Source of the DNA: Thermocaproicibacter sp036260805
GTDB lineage: Bacteria > Bacillota > Clostridia > Oscillospirales > Acutalibacteraceae
Direction of reading: 5' to 3'
DNA: 25,572 nt
Assembly: GCA_036260805.1 (NCBI GenBank)
Contig: DATALZ010000022.1
Location: forward strand, 1-25,572
Shown here: positions 13,562 to 22,019 of the stretch, in pieces
Numbering within the stretch: position 1 is the first letter of the stretch
How the letters are laid out: every line of letters begins with the position of its first letter
Notes under the pieces: model-generated
The model's database searches: none
What the model was told of the DNA's origin: nothing
Seen by the model: only the letters and a program-made list of their open reading frames with translations
Position numbers and translations under genes: made by a program

Positions 13562-14884
13562 ATGGCAAAACCAGTCGTAGCAATCGTCGGAAGACCGAAT
13601 GTAGGGAAATCCACATTATTTAATAAATTAATCGGAAAACGTGTTTCAATTGTAAACGATACGCCCGGAGTAACGCGTGACCGTGTTTATGGCGACTGCG
13701 AATGGGACGGCCGCATTTTTTCCATCGTTGATACAGGCGGTATTGAACTGGATACGTCCGATGAAATTCTGTCTCAGATACGTTCACAGGCGGAAGTGGC
13801 AATTGACGCGGCGGATGTGATTGTTTTTGTTTCAGATATTCGTTCCGGCGTTACGGCGTCGGACAGTGAAATTGCCTCTATGCTTTTAAAAAGCGGCAAG
13901 CCGGTTGTCTTGTGTGTCAACAAGTGCGACAGCGTGGGCGAGCCTCCGGCTGAATTTTATGAATTTTACAGCCTTGGCCTGGGCGACCCGGTTCGGGTTT
14001 CGTCTGTTCATGGTCATGGCACCGGAGATCTTCTTGACCTTGTTGTAAAACGTCTTCCTCCCGAAGAGCAGGAAGATGCAGAGGGCGAGCCAATAAAGGT
14101 AGCAATCATCGGAAAACCGAATGTGGGAAAATCCTCGCTGGTCAATCATATCTCCGGCCAGGAGCGCTGCATTGTTTCCAATCAGGCTGGAACGACGCGT
14201 GACGCAGTTGATATTGCGGTGGAAAATGAATTCGGGAAATTTATTTTGATTGACACAGCGGGCCTTCGCCGGAAAAGCCGCGTTGATGATGCAATCGAGC
14301 GGTACAGCATGATGCGTGCCCAGATGGCTGTGGAACGCAGCGATGTCTGCGTGATTATGATCGACGGCACCGTTGGTTTCACCGAACAGGATTCCAAAGT
14401 AGCGGGGATGGCTCATGAGGCCGGAAAAGGCTGTGTCATTGCAGTGAATAAATGGGACGCCGTAGAGAAGAACGAAAATACGCTTTCTCTGTACCGTAAG
14501 CGGCTGGAACAGGACTTTTCCTTCATGTCATATGCGACTATTGTCTTTATTTCGGCGAAAACAGGGCAGAGGATTGACCGCCTGTTTGAAGCGATTCGCG
14601 ACGCAGCAAAGTCGAATTCAATGCGTATCGCTACCGGTATGCTGAATGATGTTTTGTCCCAGGCAACTTCGCGTGTGCAGCCGCCTACCGATAAGGGCAG
14701 GAGATTGAAAATTTATTATATGACGCAGGTTTCCATTCAGCCGCCTACGTTTGTATTTTTTGTAAATTCAAAACAGCTGTTTCACTTTTCCTATCAGCGC
14801 TATCTGGAAAATATGATTCGTGATACGTTCGGGCTTGGCGGAACCCCAATTCATTTCGTCGTGCGCGAACGTGGTGAAAATTAG
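13562..14884 (+). CDS. der: ribosome biogenesis GTPase Der (EngA)
   Basis: 440 aa, normal for Der, an essential GTPase with two tandem G domains and a C-terminal KH-like domain that acts in 50S subunit assembly. The first G domain has GRPNVGKST (residues 10-18), DTGG and NKCD (120-123). The second has GKPNVGKSS (184-192), DTAG and NKWD (296-299). The KH-like domain occupies about residues 350-440. The start at 13562 follows AGGGGAG (13546-13552). plsY follows closely and its ribosome binding site overlaps the der stop region. The der-plsY pairing is a common Firmicute arrangement. Confidence 0.97.
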   Translation: MAKPVVAIVGRPNVGKSTLFNKLIGKRVSIVNDTPGVTRDRVYGDCEWDGRIFSIVDTGGIELDTSDEILSQIRSQAEVAIDAADVIVFVSDIRSGVTASDSEIASMLLKSGKPVVLCVNKCDSVGEPPAEFYEFYSLGLGDPVRVSSVHGHGTGDLLDLVVKRLPPEEQEDAEGEPIKVAIIGKPNVGKSSLVNHISGQERCIVSNQAGTTRDAVDIAVENEFGKFILIDTAGLRRKSRVDDAIERYSMMRAQMAVERSDVCVIMIDGTVGFTEQDSKVAGMAHEAGKGCVIAVNKWDAVEKNENTLSLYRKRLEQDFSFMSYATIVFISAKTGQRIDRLFEAIRDAAKSNSMRIATGMLNDVLSQATSRVQPPTDKGRRLKIYYMTQVSIQPPTFVFFVNSKQLFHFSYQRYLENMIRDTFGLGGTPIHFVVRERGEN

Positions 14885-14896
14885 GAGGATGTAACC

Positions 14897-15607
14897 GTGG
14901 CAGGAATTCTTGGAATTTTCGCTGTTCCGGCACTCATAGTAATTGTAGTTGCTTATCTGATGGGCAGCATCAGTTTTTCCATCATTTTTACCAGGATATT
15001 TGATCATCACACCGATATCCGCAGCATGGGAAGCGGAAATGCGGGTTTTACGAATGTTCTGCGGTCAGTAGGCGCCAAGGCGGCTATTTTCACTCTGATT
15101 TTTGACTTCGCCAAATGTGCCGCATCGGTTGAAATCGGCCGGTATCTCTTCCGTTACATCTGTACTGCACACAGTCTGCCGGCTTATTACGTTCAGTATG
15201 GAGCATTCCTTGCAGGCTTTGCCTGCGTTTTGGGTCATATTTATCCGCTGTATTTTGGTTTCCGGGGCGGCAAAGGAATTCTTTCCACTTCCGCAATGCT
15301 GGCATTTCTGGATTGGCGTATTTTCATTGTAGCCATTACAATTTTTGTGCTTCTCCTTGTGATTACAAAAATTGTTTCCATTTCTTCCATTTGTGGCGCA
15401 GCTTCGTTCCCAATTTCAAACTTTATTTTTGCTTTTCTGGATTATCGGTCTGGGTATTCCTATTATGGAAAGCTCTCATTTACTTACGTTTGGATTACTA
15501 CGGTGATCGCAGCTATTTTTGCTGCAATCCTCATTGGGAAGCACCGCGAGAACATAAAACGCCTGAGAAACGGCACAGAGAAAAAACTGTCCGTGAAGCA
15601 TAAATAA
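14897..15607 (+). CDS. plsY: acyl-phosphate glycerol-3-phosphate acyltransferase PlsY
   Basis: 236 aa, slightly longer than typical (about 200). It transfers an acyl group from acyl-phosphate to glycerol-3-phosphate, the first step of phospholipid synthesis, in the cytoplasmic membrane. Family motifs are AYLMGSISFSIIF (motif 1), MGSGNAGFTNVLRSVG (motif 2, with the conserved GSGNxGxTN) and FRGGKGILSTSA (motif 3). Several transmembrane helices are visible. The start is GTG at 14897, set by AGGAGG (14883-14888). The tail is basic (KHRENIKRLRNGTEKK), as expected on the inner face. It is the second gene of the der operon. PlsX, which makes its acyl-phosphate substrate, is not in the window. Confidence 0.93.
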   Translation: MAGILGIFAVPALIVIVVAYLMGSISFSIIFTRIFDHHTDIRSMGSGNAGFTNVLRSVGAKAAIFTLIFDFAKCAASVEIGRYLFRYICTAHSLPAYYVQYGAFLAGFACVLGHIYPLYFGFRGGKGILSTSAMLAFLDWRIFIVAITIFVLLLVITKIVSISSICGAASFPISNFIFAFLDYRSGYSYYGKLSFTYVWITTVIAAIFAAILIGKHRENIKRLRNGTEKKLSVKHK

Positions 15608-15613
15608 AAGCTG

Positions 15614-15655
15614 TTTCTATAAAAAATCCGCCCCGGAGCAATCCGGGGCGGATTT
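15614..15655. terminator. bidirectional terminator between plsY and nifJ
   Basis: AAATCCGCCCCGGA (15624-15637) pairs with TCCGGGGCGGATTT (15642-15655), a perfect 14-bp stem with a 4-nt loop. The T-run is best on the minus strand (six T, then ATAG), so it mainly ends nifJ; the plus-strand side has only the TTT of the stem. Confidence 0.92.
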
Positions 15656-15668
15656 CGTCTATATTGGA

Positions 15669-18600
15669 TTAATCCATTTGCTGAGCAAGATGTCTGTAAT
15701 AGCGGAATCTGCCTGCGGCGTTGCGTTCGGCTTTTTCCATCAGAATTTCTGCTTCTTCCGGGAAGGTTCGCTTCAAAGCGGCAAACCGCACTTCTCCTTT
15801 CAGAAATTCGCGAAGCGGCACAGATGGTTCTTTAGAGTCCAGTACAAACGGGTCTTTGCCTTGTTCCCTGTACTGCGGGTTGTAGTGGTACAATACCCAG
15901 TACCCGCTGTCTACGGCCAATTTGGCTTCAGGCTGTGCGTAAGCCATGCCTTTTACGATTCCATGACTGATGCACGGCGCATATGCAATCACAAGCGATG
16001 GGCCCGGGTATGCTTCGGCTTCCTTTAAAACGCGTACCAACTGGTTTGGATTTGCTCCCATAGCCACCTGCGCCACATATATATTGCCGTATGTCATAAA
16101 GATCGAACCAAGGTCTTTTTTGTCCGTCTTTTTGCCGGATGCCGCAAACTGTGCAACAGCGCCTGCGGGGGTAGCTTTGGAAGACTGGCCACCGGTATTG
16201 GAGTACACTTCCGTGTCTACAACAAGTATGTTGACGTCTTCGCCGGTGCAGAGTACATGGTCTAGGCCGCCGAACCCGATGTCGTAAGCCCAGCCGTCGC
16301 CGCCGTACATCCACATGGATTTCTTCGCAAGGTGATCACTTTCCTTTAGAATTTCATCGCATAGCTCCCGGTCCTGCAGGTCATTGTCAGCCTCTGCTGC
16401 ATCCATTACCGCGGCTGCGCGTTCTCTTGTATTTTCCGAGTCTTCATATCCGTCAAGCCATGCCTGTAAAGCGGTTTTTACCGCAATATCATTTGTTTGG
16501 TTAAGCAGTTCCCTAATTTTCAGTGCCAGGTGCTCTCTGCGCTGGCGAACTGCAAGGCACATACCGAGGGAGAATTCCGCATTGTTTTCGAACAGAGAAT
16601 TCGAGAAGGCAGGCCCGTGTCCGTCTTTATTCTTTGTGTATGGCACGCATGGTGCGGCAGCACCCCATGCCTGTGAGCAGCCCGTCGCGTTGGCAAGGTA
16701 CATTCTGTCGCCGAACAGCTGGGTCATAAGCTTCATGTAGGGAGTTTCACCGCATCCGGCGCACGCACCGGAGAATTCAAGCAGCGGCTGTTCAAACTGG
16801 CTGCCTTTAACCGTGAATTTGTTCAGACGGTTTTCTTTCTGGGGCAGAGAGAGGGAGTATTCCCAGTTTGCCTGTTCGCAAAGCTGAGATTGCAGAGGAA
16901 CCATCTCAATGGCCGTTTCCGGTGCTGGGCACACCTGAGAGCACGAGCCGCATCCGGTACAGTCAAGCGGGTCTGTCTGAATACGGAATTCTAAACCTTC
17001 CAATTCCTTGCCGTTTGCTTCTTTGGTCAGATAAGATTCCGGCGCAGCCTGCTTTTCTTCTGCGGTCAGCAGGAAAGGACGAATCGCGGCGTGAGAACAG
17101 TAATACGAACATCTGTTGCACTGAATACATTTTTCCGGGTCCCATTTTGGCACCAGAACAGCCGTGCCGCGCTTTTCATATTTGGAAGTACCAAGCGGAA
17201 CGGTTCCGTCTGCCGCGTTTGCGAAGGTGCTGACCGGCAGAGCGTCGCCCTTTTGCGCATTAACCGGTATCAGAATGTTCTTAATGTAATCCGGCAGATT
17301 TGCCTGCCTTTCAGCATCTGCATCCTGCGCGTCTTTCCAGTCTGCAGGGATTGAAACCTCGTGTACTTCTTCCGCGCCGCGGTCTACGGCCGCGTAGTTC
17401 ATGTTCAGAATCTTTTCGCCTTTCTGGCGGTAAGTATCATAGATGGCCTGTTTCATATGCTGCTTTGCTTCTTCAATCGGCAGGATGTTTGCGAGTTTGA
17501 AGAACGCGGCCTGCAGGACGGTGTTAATGCGGGTGCGAAGCCCGATTTCTGCGGCAATTTTTGTAGCGTCTATGGTAAAAAAGTGAATTTGATTCCGTGC
17601 GATGTACCGCTTCACGGAAGCGGGCAGACGGGAAGCCAGCTCTTCCTGATTCCAGCTGCAGTTCAGCAGGAAAGTTCCGCGGGGCTTCAGGTCGGAAAGA
17701 ATATCGTATTGACTGATATAGGATTCCTTGTGGCATGCAACAAAATCGGCTTTTGTTACAAGATAGGCGGAACGGATTGGCTTGCTCCCGAAACGCAGGT
17801 GGGATTTTGTTACGCCGCCGGACTTTTTGGTGTCGTATTCAAAATAGGCCTGAACGTACTGATCCGTATTGTCGCCGATGATTTTAATGGAATTTTTATT
17901 TGCGCCGACCGTACCATCCGAACCAAGCCCCCAGAATTTGCAGCTGATCGTATCCGGGTCTCCGCAATATTCCGGGTTTCCGACAGGAAGAGAACGGTGC
18001 GTGACGTCGTCGTCAATGCCCACTGTGAAGTGGTTCATCGGTTCTGCCTGTTTCAGGTTGTCAAAAACAGCGATAATCTGCGCAGGGTTGACGTCTTTGG
18101 AAGAGAGCCCATAGCGTCCGCCGTAAATTTTGGGCTGATGTTTGCTGTTGGCAAATACAGAGCAGACATCTTCGTACAGCGGTTCCCCGAACGAGCCGGG
18201 TTCCTTGGTACGGTCAAGAACGGCGACCGCTTTTACGGATTCCGGCATTGCCTGCAGGAAATGCTTCGCCGAGAACGGGCGATATAATCTTACCTGCAGG
18301 TACCCGACCTTTTCTCCGGCTTTCTGCAGGTGTTCAACGACTTCCTGCGCTGTTCCACTGACGGAACCCATTGCAACAATTACATATTCTGCATCGGGCG
18401 AACCGTAATAGTTGAAAAGACCATAATTTCGCCCGGTAATTTCGCTGATCTTCTTCATGTATTTTTCAACGATTTCCGGCAAAGAATCATAGTAGCGGTT
18501 TGCCGCTTCGCGTGCCTGAAAGAAAATATCCGGATTCTGAACTGTGCTCCGCTGGATAGGGTGGTCTGGGTTCAGCGCGTTTGCACGGAAAGCATCCAGT

Positions 18601-19196
18601 GCTTTCTGATTCAGCAGGGGCCGCAGATCTTCATAATCCATTACTTCAATTTTTTGAATTTCATGCGAGGTTCGGAATCCATCAAAGAAATGCAGGAACG
18701 GTACGCGGCTCTCGATTGCTGCGAGGTGCGGGATGGCAGATAAATCCATTACCTCCTGTACACTGCCGTCGCAGATCATGGCAAGGCCCGTCTGTCGGCA
18801 TGCCATTACGTCGGAATGGTCGCCGAAAATTGAGAATGCATGCGTACCTACTGTTCTGGAGCTGACATGAAGCACGCCGGGCAGCAATTCGCCGCTCAAA
18901 CGATACAGTGCCGGAATCATCAGCATAAGTCCCTGAGAAGCCGTATACGAAGTCGTAAGTGCGCCCGATTCCAGCGAACCATGCATGGCGCCTGCCGCGC
19001 CGGCTTCACTCTGCATTTCAACAAGCCTTACCGGCTGACCGAAAAGATTCTTTTTTCCGTTTGCAGCCCATACGTCCACATGCTCCGCCATCGGCGAAGA
19101 CGGCGTAATGGGGTAGATGGTCGAAACTTCGGTAAACGCATACGAGATGTATGCAGCGGCCTCATTGCCGTCCATTGTCTTTGTTTTTTTAGCCAT
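15669..19196 (-). CDS. nifJ: pyruvate:ferredoxin (flavodoxin) oxidoreductase
   Basis: 1175 aa, the full length of the single-chain homodimeric enzyme. It oxidises pyruvate to acetyl-CoA and CO2 and reduces ferredoxin, the main route from glycolysis to fermentation in clostridia. From N to C: substrate-side YPITPSSPMAEHVDVW, the gamma/EKR-type middle region, a two-[4Fe-4S] ferredoxin domain (C690-x2-C-x2-C-x3-C in CIQCNRCSYYC; C746 onward in CTGCGSCSQVC), CAGCGETPY for the proximal cluster, and the thiamine diphosphate site GGDGWAYDIGFGG (965-977) with SNTGGQSSKATP. Three ATGs stand in a row; the third (19196) is the best distance from AGGAG (19204-19208). One oddity is Ser where the first cluster motif usually has Pro after the fourth Cys (CSHAAIRP). 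Monocistronic. Confidence 0.97.
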   Translation of the reverse strand: MAKKTKTMDGNEAAAYISYAFTEVSTIYPITPSSPMAEHVDVWAANGKKNLFGQPVRLVEMQSEAGAAGAMHGSLESGALTTSYTASQGLMLMIPALYRLSGELLPGVLHVSSRTVGTHAFSIFGDHSDVMACRQTGLAMICDGSVQEVMDLSAIPHLAAIESRVPFLHFFDGFRTSHEIQKIEVMDYEDLRPLLNQKALDAFRANALNPDHPIQRSTVQNPDIFFQAREAANRYYDSLPEIVEKYMKKISEITGRNYGLFNYYGSPDAEYVIVAMGSVSGTAQEVVEHLQKAGEKVGYLQVRLYRPFSAKHFLQAMPESVKAVAVLDRTKEPGSFGEPLYEDVCSVFANSKHQPKIYGGRYGLSSKDVNPAQIIAVFDNLKQAEPMNHFTVGIDDDVTHRSLPVGNPEYCGDPDTISCKFWGLGSDGTVGANKNSIKIIGDNTDQYVQAYFEYDTKKSGGVTKSHLRFGSKPIRSAYLVTKADFVACHKESYISQYDILSDLKPRGTFLLNCSWNQEELASRLPASVKRYIARNQIHFFTIDATKIAAEIGLRTRINTVLQAAFFKLANILPIEEAKQHMKQAIYDTYRQKGEKILNMNYAAVDRGAEEVHEVSIPADWKDAQDADAERQANLPDYIKNILIPVNAQKGDALPVSTFANAADGTVPLGTSKYEKRGTAVLVPKWDPEKCIQCNRCSYYCSHAAIRPFLLTAEEKQAAPESYLTKEANGKELEGLEFRIQTDPLDCTGCGSCSQVCPAPETAIEMVPLQSQLCEQANWEYSLSLPQKENRLNKFTVKGSQFEQPLLEFSGACAGCGETPYMKLMTQLFGDRMYLANATGCSQAWGAAAPCVPYTKNKDGHGPAFSNSLFENNAEFSLGMCLAVRQRREHLALKIRELLNQTNDIAVKTALQAWLDGYEDSENTRERAAAVMDAAEADNDLQDRELCDEILKESDHLAKKSMWMYGGDGWAYDIGFGGLDHVLCTGEDVNILVVDTEVYSNTGGQSSKATPAGAVAQFAASGKKTDKKDLGSIFMTYGNIYVAQVAMGANPNQLVRVLKEAEAYPGPSLVIAYAPCISHGIVKGMAYAQPEAKLAVDSGYWVLYHYNPQYREQGKDPFVLDSKEPSVPLREFLKGEVRFAALKRTFPEEAEILMEKAERNAAGRFRYYRHLAQQMD

Positions 19197-19266
19197 CATC
19201 ATTCTCCTGTCTCTGATTATCGTGTTTAGCATTTTTACGGTCGAAAATCCATAAAAGTAAAAACAC

Positions 19267-19299
19267 TATTAGCAGATATGATTAATATATCATCTAATA
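19267..19299 (-). promoter_or_regulatory. 5'-terminal hairpin of the nifJ leader
   Basis: On the minus strand TATTAG-ATGAT (19299-19289) pairs with ATCAT (19282-19278) and, after a 5-nt bulge, CTAATA (19272-19267). The outer base falls at the predicted transcript start. It could be an mRNA-stabilising 5' hairpin or, as DNA, an operator just downstream of the promoter. Confidence 0.4.
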
Positions 19300-19305
19300 T
19301 CAAAT

Positions 19306-19334
19306 ACTATATAATGTAATTATTAAAATGTCAA
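19306..19334 (-). promoter_or_regulatory. sigma-A promoter of nifJ
   Basis: Read on the minus strand: a perfect TTGACA (19334-19329), a 17-nt spacer and TATAGT (19311-19306). The leader is about 100 nt. Confidence 0.8.
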
Positions 19335-19519
19335 CCAGATAATAATAAAAACATTATAAACGATAAATTCAGAGAAGGGCGTTCAAATTAGATTTAACTC
19401 TATGTGATGCCGTGTTAATTATTGCCTACAGCAATTCCATTTCACGTGAGATAGATGTGTCCATAATTAAATTGGACCTGCTGTTGTACACAGCATACCG
19501 GATATAAACGGTCTTGGGC
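19335..19519. other. AT-rich intergenic stretch with no recognised feature
   Basis: The gap between nifJ and rpmB is 387 nt. Besides the nifJ promoter and leader hairpin on one side and the rpmB terminator on the other, I see no open frame with a ribosome binding site, no repeat and no RNA motif that I recognise here. Confidence 0.5.
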
Positions 19520-19557
19520 ATGAAAAAAGCAAAGCACCCCGAAAGGCGCTTTGCTTT
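19520..19557 (-). terminator. intrinsic terminator after rpmB
   Basis: On the minus strand AAAGCAAAGC (19557-19548) pairs with GCTTTGCTTT (19535-19526) around CGCCTTTCGGGGT-type loop bases that add a GG/CC pair. It runs into six T (complement of 19523-19528). Confidence 0.9.
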
Positions 19558-19583
19558 AAGATGCGGATTCAATTTAACGCAAA

Positions 19584-19772
19584 TCAGACCGCACGGGTGA
19601 CTTTTCCGGAACGCAGGCAGCGGGTGCAGGCGTAAATCCTCTTCGGAGAACCGTCAACAATCGCTTTTACGCGCCTAACGTTAGCCTTCCAGGTCCTGCC
19701 GGAACGTCTGTGAGAGTGAGAAACCTGTATGCCGAAGGCAACTTCCTTGCCGCAAATTTCACATTTTGCCAT
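19584..19772 (-). CDS. rpmB: 50S ribosomal protein L28 (bL28)
   Basis: 62 aa, the normal length. The protein opens MAKCEICGKEVAFGIQVSHS and carries RTWKANVRRVKA and a second cysteine pair (CTRC), so it is the zinc-binding form of L28. The start is at 19772, with a strong AGGAGG (complement of 19782-19787) 9 nt upstream. It is monocistronic, with its own promoter and terminator, which is the common arrangement for this gene in Firmicutes. Confidence 0.97.
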   Translation of the reverse strand: MAKCEICGKEVAFGIQVSHSHRRSGRTWKANVRRVKAIVDGSPKRIYACTRCLRSGKVTRAV

Positions 19773-19820
19773 ATATCTGCACCTCCTTCGAAAGGGCTGT
19801 TTTTACAAAGCAACAGATAT

Positions 19821-19849
19821 ATCGTATCAGATTTAACCTTTAAATGCAA
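19821..19849 (-). promoter_or_regulatory. probable sigma-A promoter of rpmB
   Basis: On the minus strand: TTGCAT (19849-19844), a 17-nt spacer and TACGAT (19826-19821). The -10 is a moderate match. Confidence 0.6.
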
Positions 19850-19939
19850 GCATTTTTTTACCGTTTTCATACAATTCACGTCGAAGTACAGAAATTTTAG
19901 CCTGCAAAGTCTTATTTTCTGCTGAAATAATTGCTTTGC

Positions 19940-19968
19940 TTGTTTTTTTACCGGCGGCGTATTATAAT
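19940..19968 (+). promoter_or_regulatory. probable sigma-A promoter of the M50-scpAB cluster
   Basis: TTGTTT (19940-19945), a 17-nt spacer and a perfect TATAAT (19963-19968). It lies about 70 nt before the M50 start and could drive the whole run of genes up to rluB. Confidence 0.7.
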
Positions 19969-20044
19969 CTATACCATAGCCATACTGGTTCCTGGCAAAT
20001 TTTTTAGAGAACATTTGCTGAAAATCAGGTCAAGGAGAGTGCGT

Positions 20045-20740
20045 ATGCTTTATTCGATCATTCAAAACATATTTAGCGGGCAGTCAATCAATCTGTTTGA
20101 TGTTATTGCCACAATTGTCGCAATGCTGTTTATTATTTTTTGCATCCTGCCTGTTCATGAATGGGCGCATGCATGGGCGGCTTACAAACTGGGCGACGGA
20201 ACTGCAAAATCACAGGGGCGTTTAAGCCTGAATCCGCTTGTCAGCTTTGATCCGATCGGCTCTTTGTTCCTTTTGCTTTTCGGTTTCGGCTGGGCAAAGC
20301 CGGTGCCGATTGATAGCAGATATTTTAAGAATCCACGGCGCGATACCGCTTTGACGGCGCTTGCAGGGCCGCTTTCCAATTTTATTGTGGCTTGGCTTGG
20401 CGCGCTGATCTACTGGGGCATTTATGTAGCAGCCAACCGTTCCGTGCCGGATTTTGTTAATATATTTTTTTACGCATATATCAGTATCAATGTTGCGCTA
20501 GCTGTGTTCAACTTAATTCCTCTTCCACCGCTGGACGGCTCCAAGATTTTAGGGGCATTCCTGTCCAGCAGGGCGCTTTACAATTATTACAGATATCAGA
20601 ACATCATAATTATGGTTTTCTTTTTTCTGCTGCTCACTCCGATTTTTGATCGACCGCTAAACTGGCTGAATGGCATTTGTTTCGATGGGGTTTCCTGGCT
20701 TGGCCAAATTCCTTATCGTTTAATGGGCCTTTTATCATAA
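20045..20740 (+). CDS. site-2 protease family (M50) membrane metalloprotease
   Basis: 231 aa with about five to six hydrophobic segments. The zinc motif is complete: H38-E39-W-A-H42 (PVHEWAHAWAA) in the first helices and a later NLIPLPPLDG segment whose D164 is the third zinc ligand of the family. The conserved hydrophobic-loop stretch GRLSLNPLVSFDPIGS is present. It belongs to the short, PDZ-less YwhC-like group of intramembrane proteases; substrates of this group are largely unknown, so I assign no specific target. The start at 20045 follows AAGGAGAG (20032-20039). It is followed after 11 nt by scpA, an arrangement seen in many Firmicutes, and may supply translational coupling for scpA. Confidence 0.92.
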   Translation: MLYSIIQNIFSGQSINLFDVIATIVAMLFIIFCILPVHEWAHAWAAYKLGDGTAKSQGRLSLNPLVSFDPIGSLFLLLFGFGWAKPVPIDSRYFKNPRRDTALTALAGPLSNFIVAWLGALIYWGIYVAANRSVPDFVNIFFYAYISINVALAVFNLIPLPPLDGSKILGAFLSSRALYNYYRYQNIIIMVFFFLLLTPIFDRPLNWLNGICFDGVSWLGQIPYRLMGLLS

Positions 20741-20751
20741 AAAGTAAAAGT

Positions 20752-21489
20752 ATGGAAAAACTGAGTTATAAATTGGAAACATTTGAAGGCCCTTTGGACC
20801 TTCTTCTGCTTTTGATTCAAAAAAACAAACTGAATATCTGCGATATCCGCATCACGGAACTCGTCGACCAGTACATGGAGCAGATTAACGCCATGCAGGA
20901 ACGCAATATGGAAGTGGCGAGCGAATTTTTGGAGATGGCAGCGCGCCTCGTCTATATTAAGACAGTCTACCTTCTTCCAAAGCCTGAAGAAGCGGAACAG
21001 CTTCAGCGCGAATTAGTCGGTCAGCTGCTTGAATATCAGGAGTGCAGAAGAATCGCTGGGGTTCTTTCGGAACATTTCAGCTTTGACTCCTATACTCGCG
21101 CGCCGGAGCAGATTCAATTCGATACATCCTACCGAGGCCATCATACACCGCAGGAAATCTTCAACGCCTATCGGAGTGCGGCAGGCCGGGGAAAACGTCT
21201 GCTTCCGCCCAAACCGGAGGCTTTTTCCGGAATCGTAGCGCATAAAATCGTCAGCGTCACATCAAGAATCATTCGGGTACTCCGCGGTCTGCGCTTAAAG
21301 AGAGTTGCAAAATATACCGACTTGTACATAGACTGCCGCGAAAGGTCTGAGCTTGTAGCGACTTTTCTTGCAGTCTTGGAACTCGTAAGAGGCAAACGGA
21401 TTCGCGTGGAAGGCGAAAATAACAGTATTGTAAAGCTGACGGACGGCGGTGAAAGAAAATGGAAATCAAAAAGATTCAGGGAGCAATAG
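20752..21489 (+). CDS. scpA: segregation and condensation protein A (kleisin)
   Basis: 245 aa, typical. ScpA is the kleisin that bridges the two SMC heads and, with ScpB, loads and drives SMC condensin for chromosome segregation. The N-terminal SMC-neck-binding part is clear (YKLETFEGPLDLLLLLIQ, then NKLNICDIRITELVDQYM), and the C-terminal winged helix is visible around residues 180-235 (FLAVLELVRGKRIRV). The start at 20752 gives the family's usual N-terminus. It lacks a proper Shine-Dalgarno (AAAAGTAAAAGT precedes it), so translation probably depends on coupling to the M50 gene ending 11 nt upstream. Its 3' end overlaps scpB by 31 nt. Confidence 0.95.
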   Translation: MEKLSYKLETFEGPLDLLLLLIQKNKLNICDIRITELVDQYMEQINAMQERNMEVASEFLEMAARLVYIKTVYLLPKPEEAEQLQRELVGQLLEYQECRRIAGVLSEHFSFDSYTRAPEQIQFDTSYRGHHTPQEIFNAYRSAAGRGKRLLPPKPEAFSGIVAHKIVSVTSRIIRVLRGLRLKRVAKYTDLYIDCRERSELVATFLAVLELVRGKRIRVEGENNSIVKLTDGGERKWKSKRFREQ

Positions 21490-22019
21490 AAGCAATCCTT
21501 TTTGCAAGCGGTGATCCTGTCACTCTGGAACGTATTGCGGATGTTTTGAAATTGGACAAACCATCCTCAGAGAAAATCATGAGAAATCTTGCCGATCGTT
21601 TTAACGAAACAAATGATGGAATCCAAATCGTTAAGCTGGAAAACGGCTGGCAGATGTGCACACGGCAGAAATACGGTGAACAGGTCCGGGCGGCGCTCGA
21701 TATGCGGCGCAATATACCGCTTTCGCAGGCGGCACTGGAAGTCCTGGCGGTCATAGCATACAATCAGCCGGTCACAAAGGCATTTATTGAGCAGGTTCGC
21801 GGAGTGGACTGTTCCGGGGTTTTAGGCAGCCTGACGTCCAAAGGATTGATTGAAGAGCGTGGGCGATTGGAGCTACCTGGCAGGCCTCTGCTTTATGGAA
21901 CAACGTCGGATTTTTTACGCTGCTTAGGAATTTCCTCTTTGGAAGAGCTTCCTCCGGTTGAGCATGAGAAACCGCAGGAAACGGAAGAACAGGATGAACC
22001 TGCGGAGGATGCCGGATGA
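21459..22019 (+). CDS. scpB: segregation and condensation protein B
   Basis: 186 aa. ScpB dimers bind the middle of ScpA in the SMC complex. Two winged-helix domains are expected: the first at about residues 1-85 (AIEAILFASGDPVTLERIADVL) and the second at about 90-165 (LSQAALEVLAVIAYNQPVTKAFIEQVRG, then VLGSLTSKGLIEERGRLELPGRP). It starts inside the end of scpA, a 31-nt overlap in another frame, behind a weak GGCGGTGAAAG. It ends in an acidic tail (EETEEQDEPAEDAG-like) that overlaps the next gene by 4 nt (ATGA), indicating tight co-translation. Confidence 0.96.
   Translation: MEIKKIQGAIEAILFASGDPVTLERIADVLKLDKPSSEKIMRNLADRFNETNDGIQIVKLENGWQMCTRQKYGEQVRAALDMRRNIPLSQAALEVLAVIAYNQPVTKAFIEQVRGVDCSGVLGSLTSKGLIEERGRLELPGRPLLYGTTSDFLRCLGISSLEELPPVEHEKPQETEEQDEPAEDAG

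Noticed and set aside
17361..18287. 308-codon open frame on the plus strand inside nifJ
   Set aside because: It is antisense to a clearly conserved enzyme, has no ribosome binding site or recognisable domain, and its length is explained by the codon bias of nifJ.
19306..19334. Rex (redox) operator in the nifJ promoter
   Set aside because: The small ATAAT-TAC-ATTAT palindrome between -35 and -10 does not fit the TTGTTAANNNNTTAACAA-type site, and such AT-rich dyads are common by chance.
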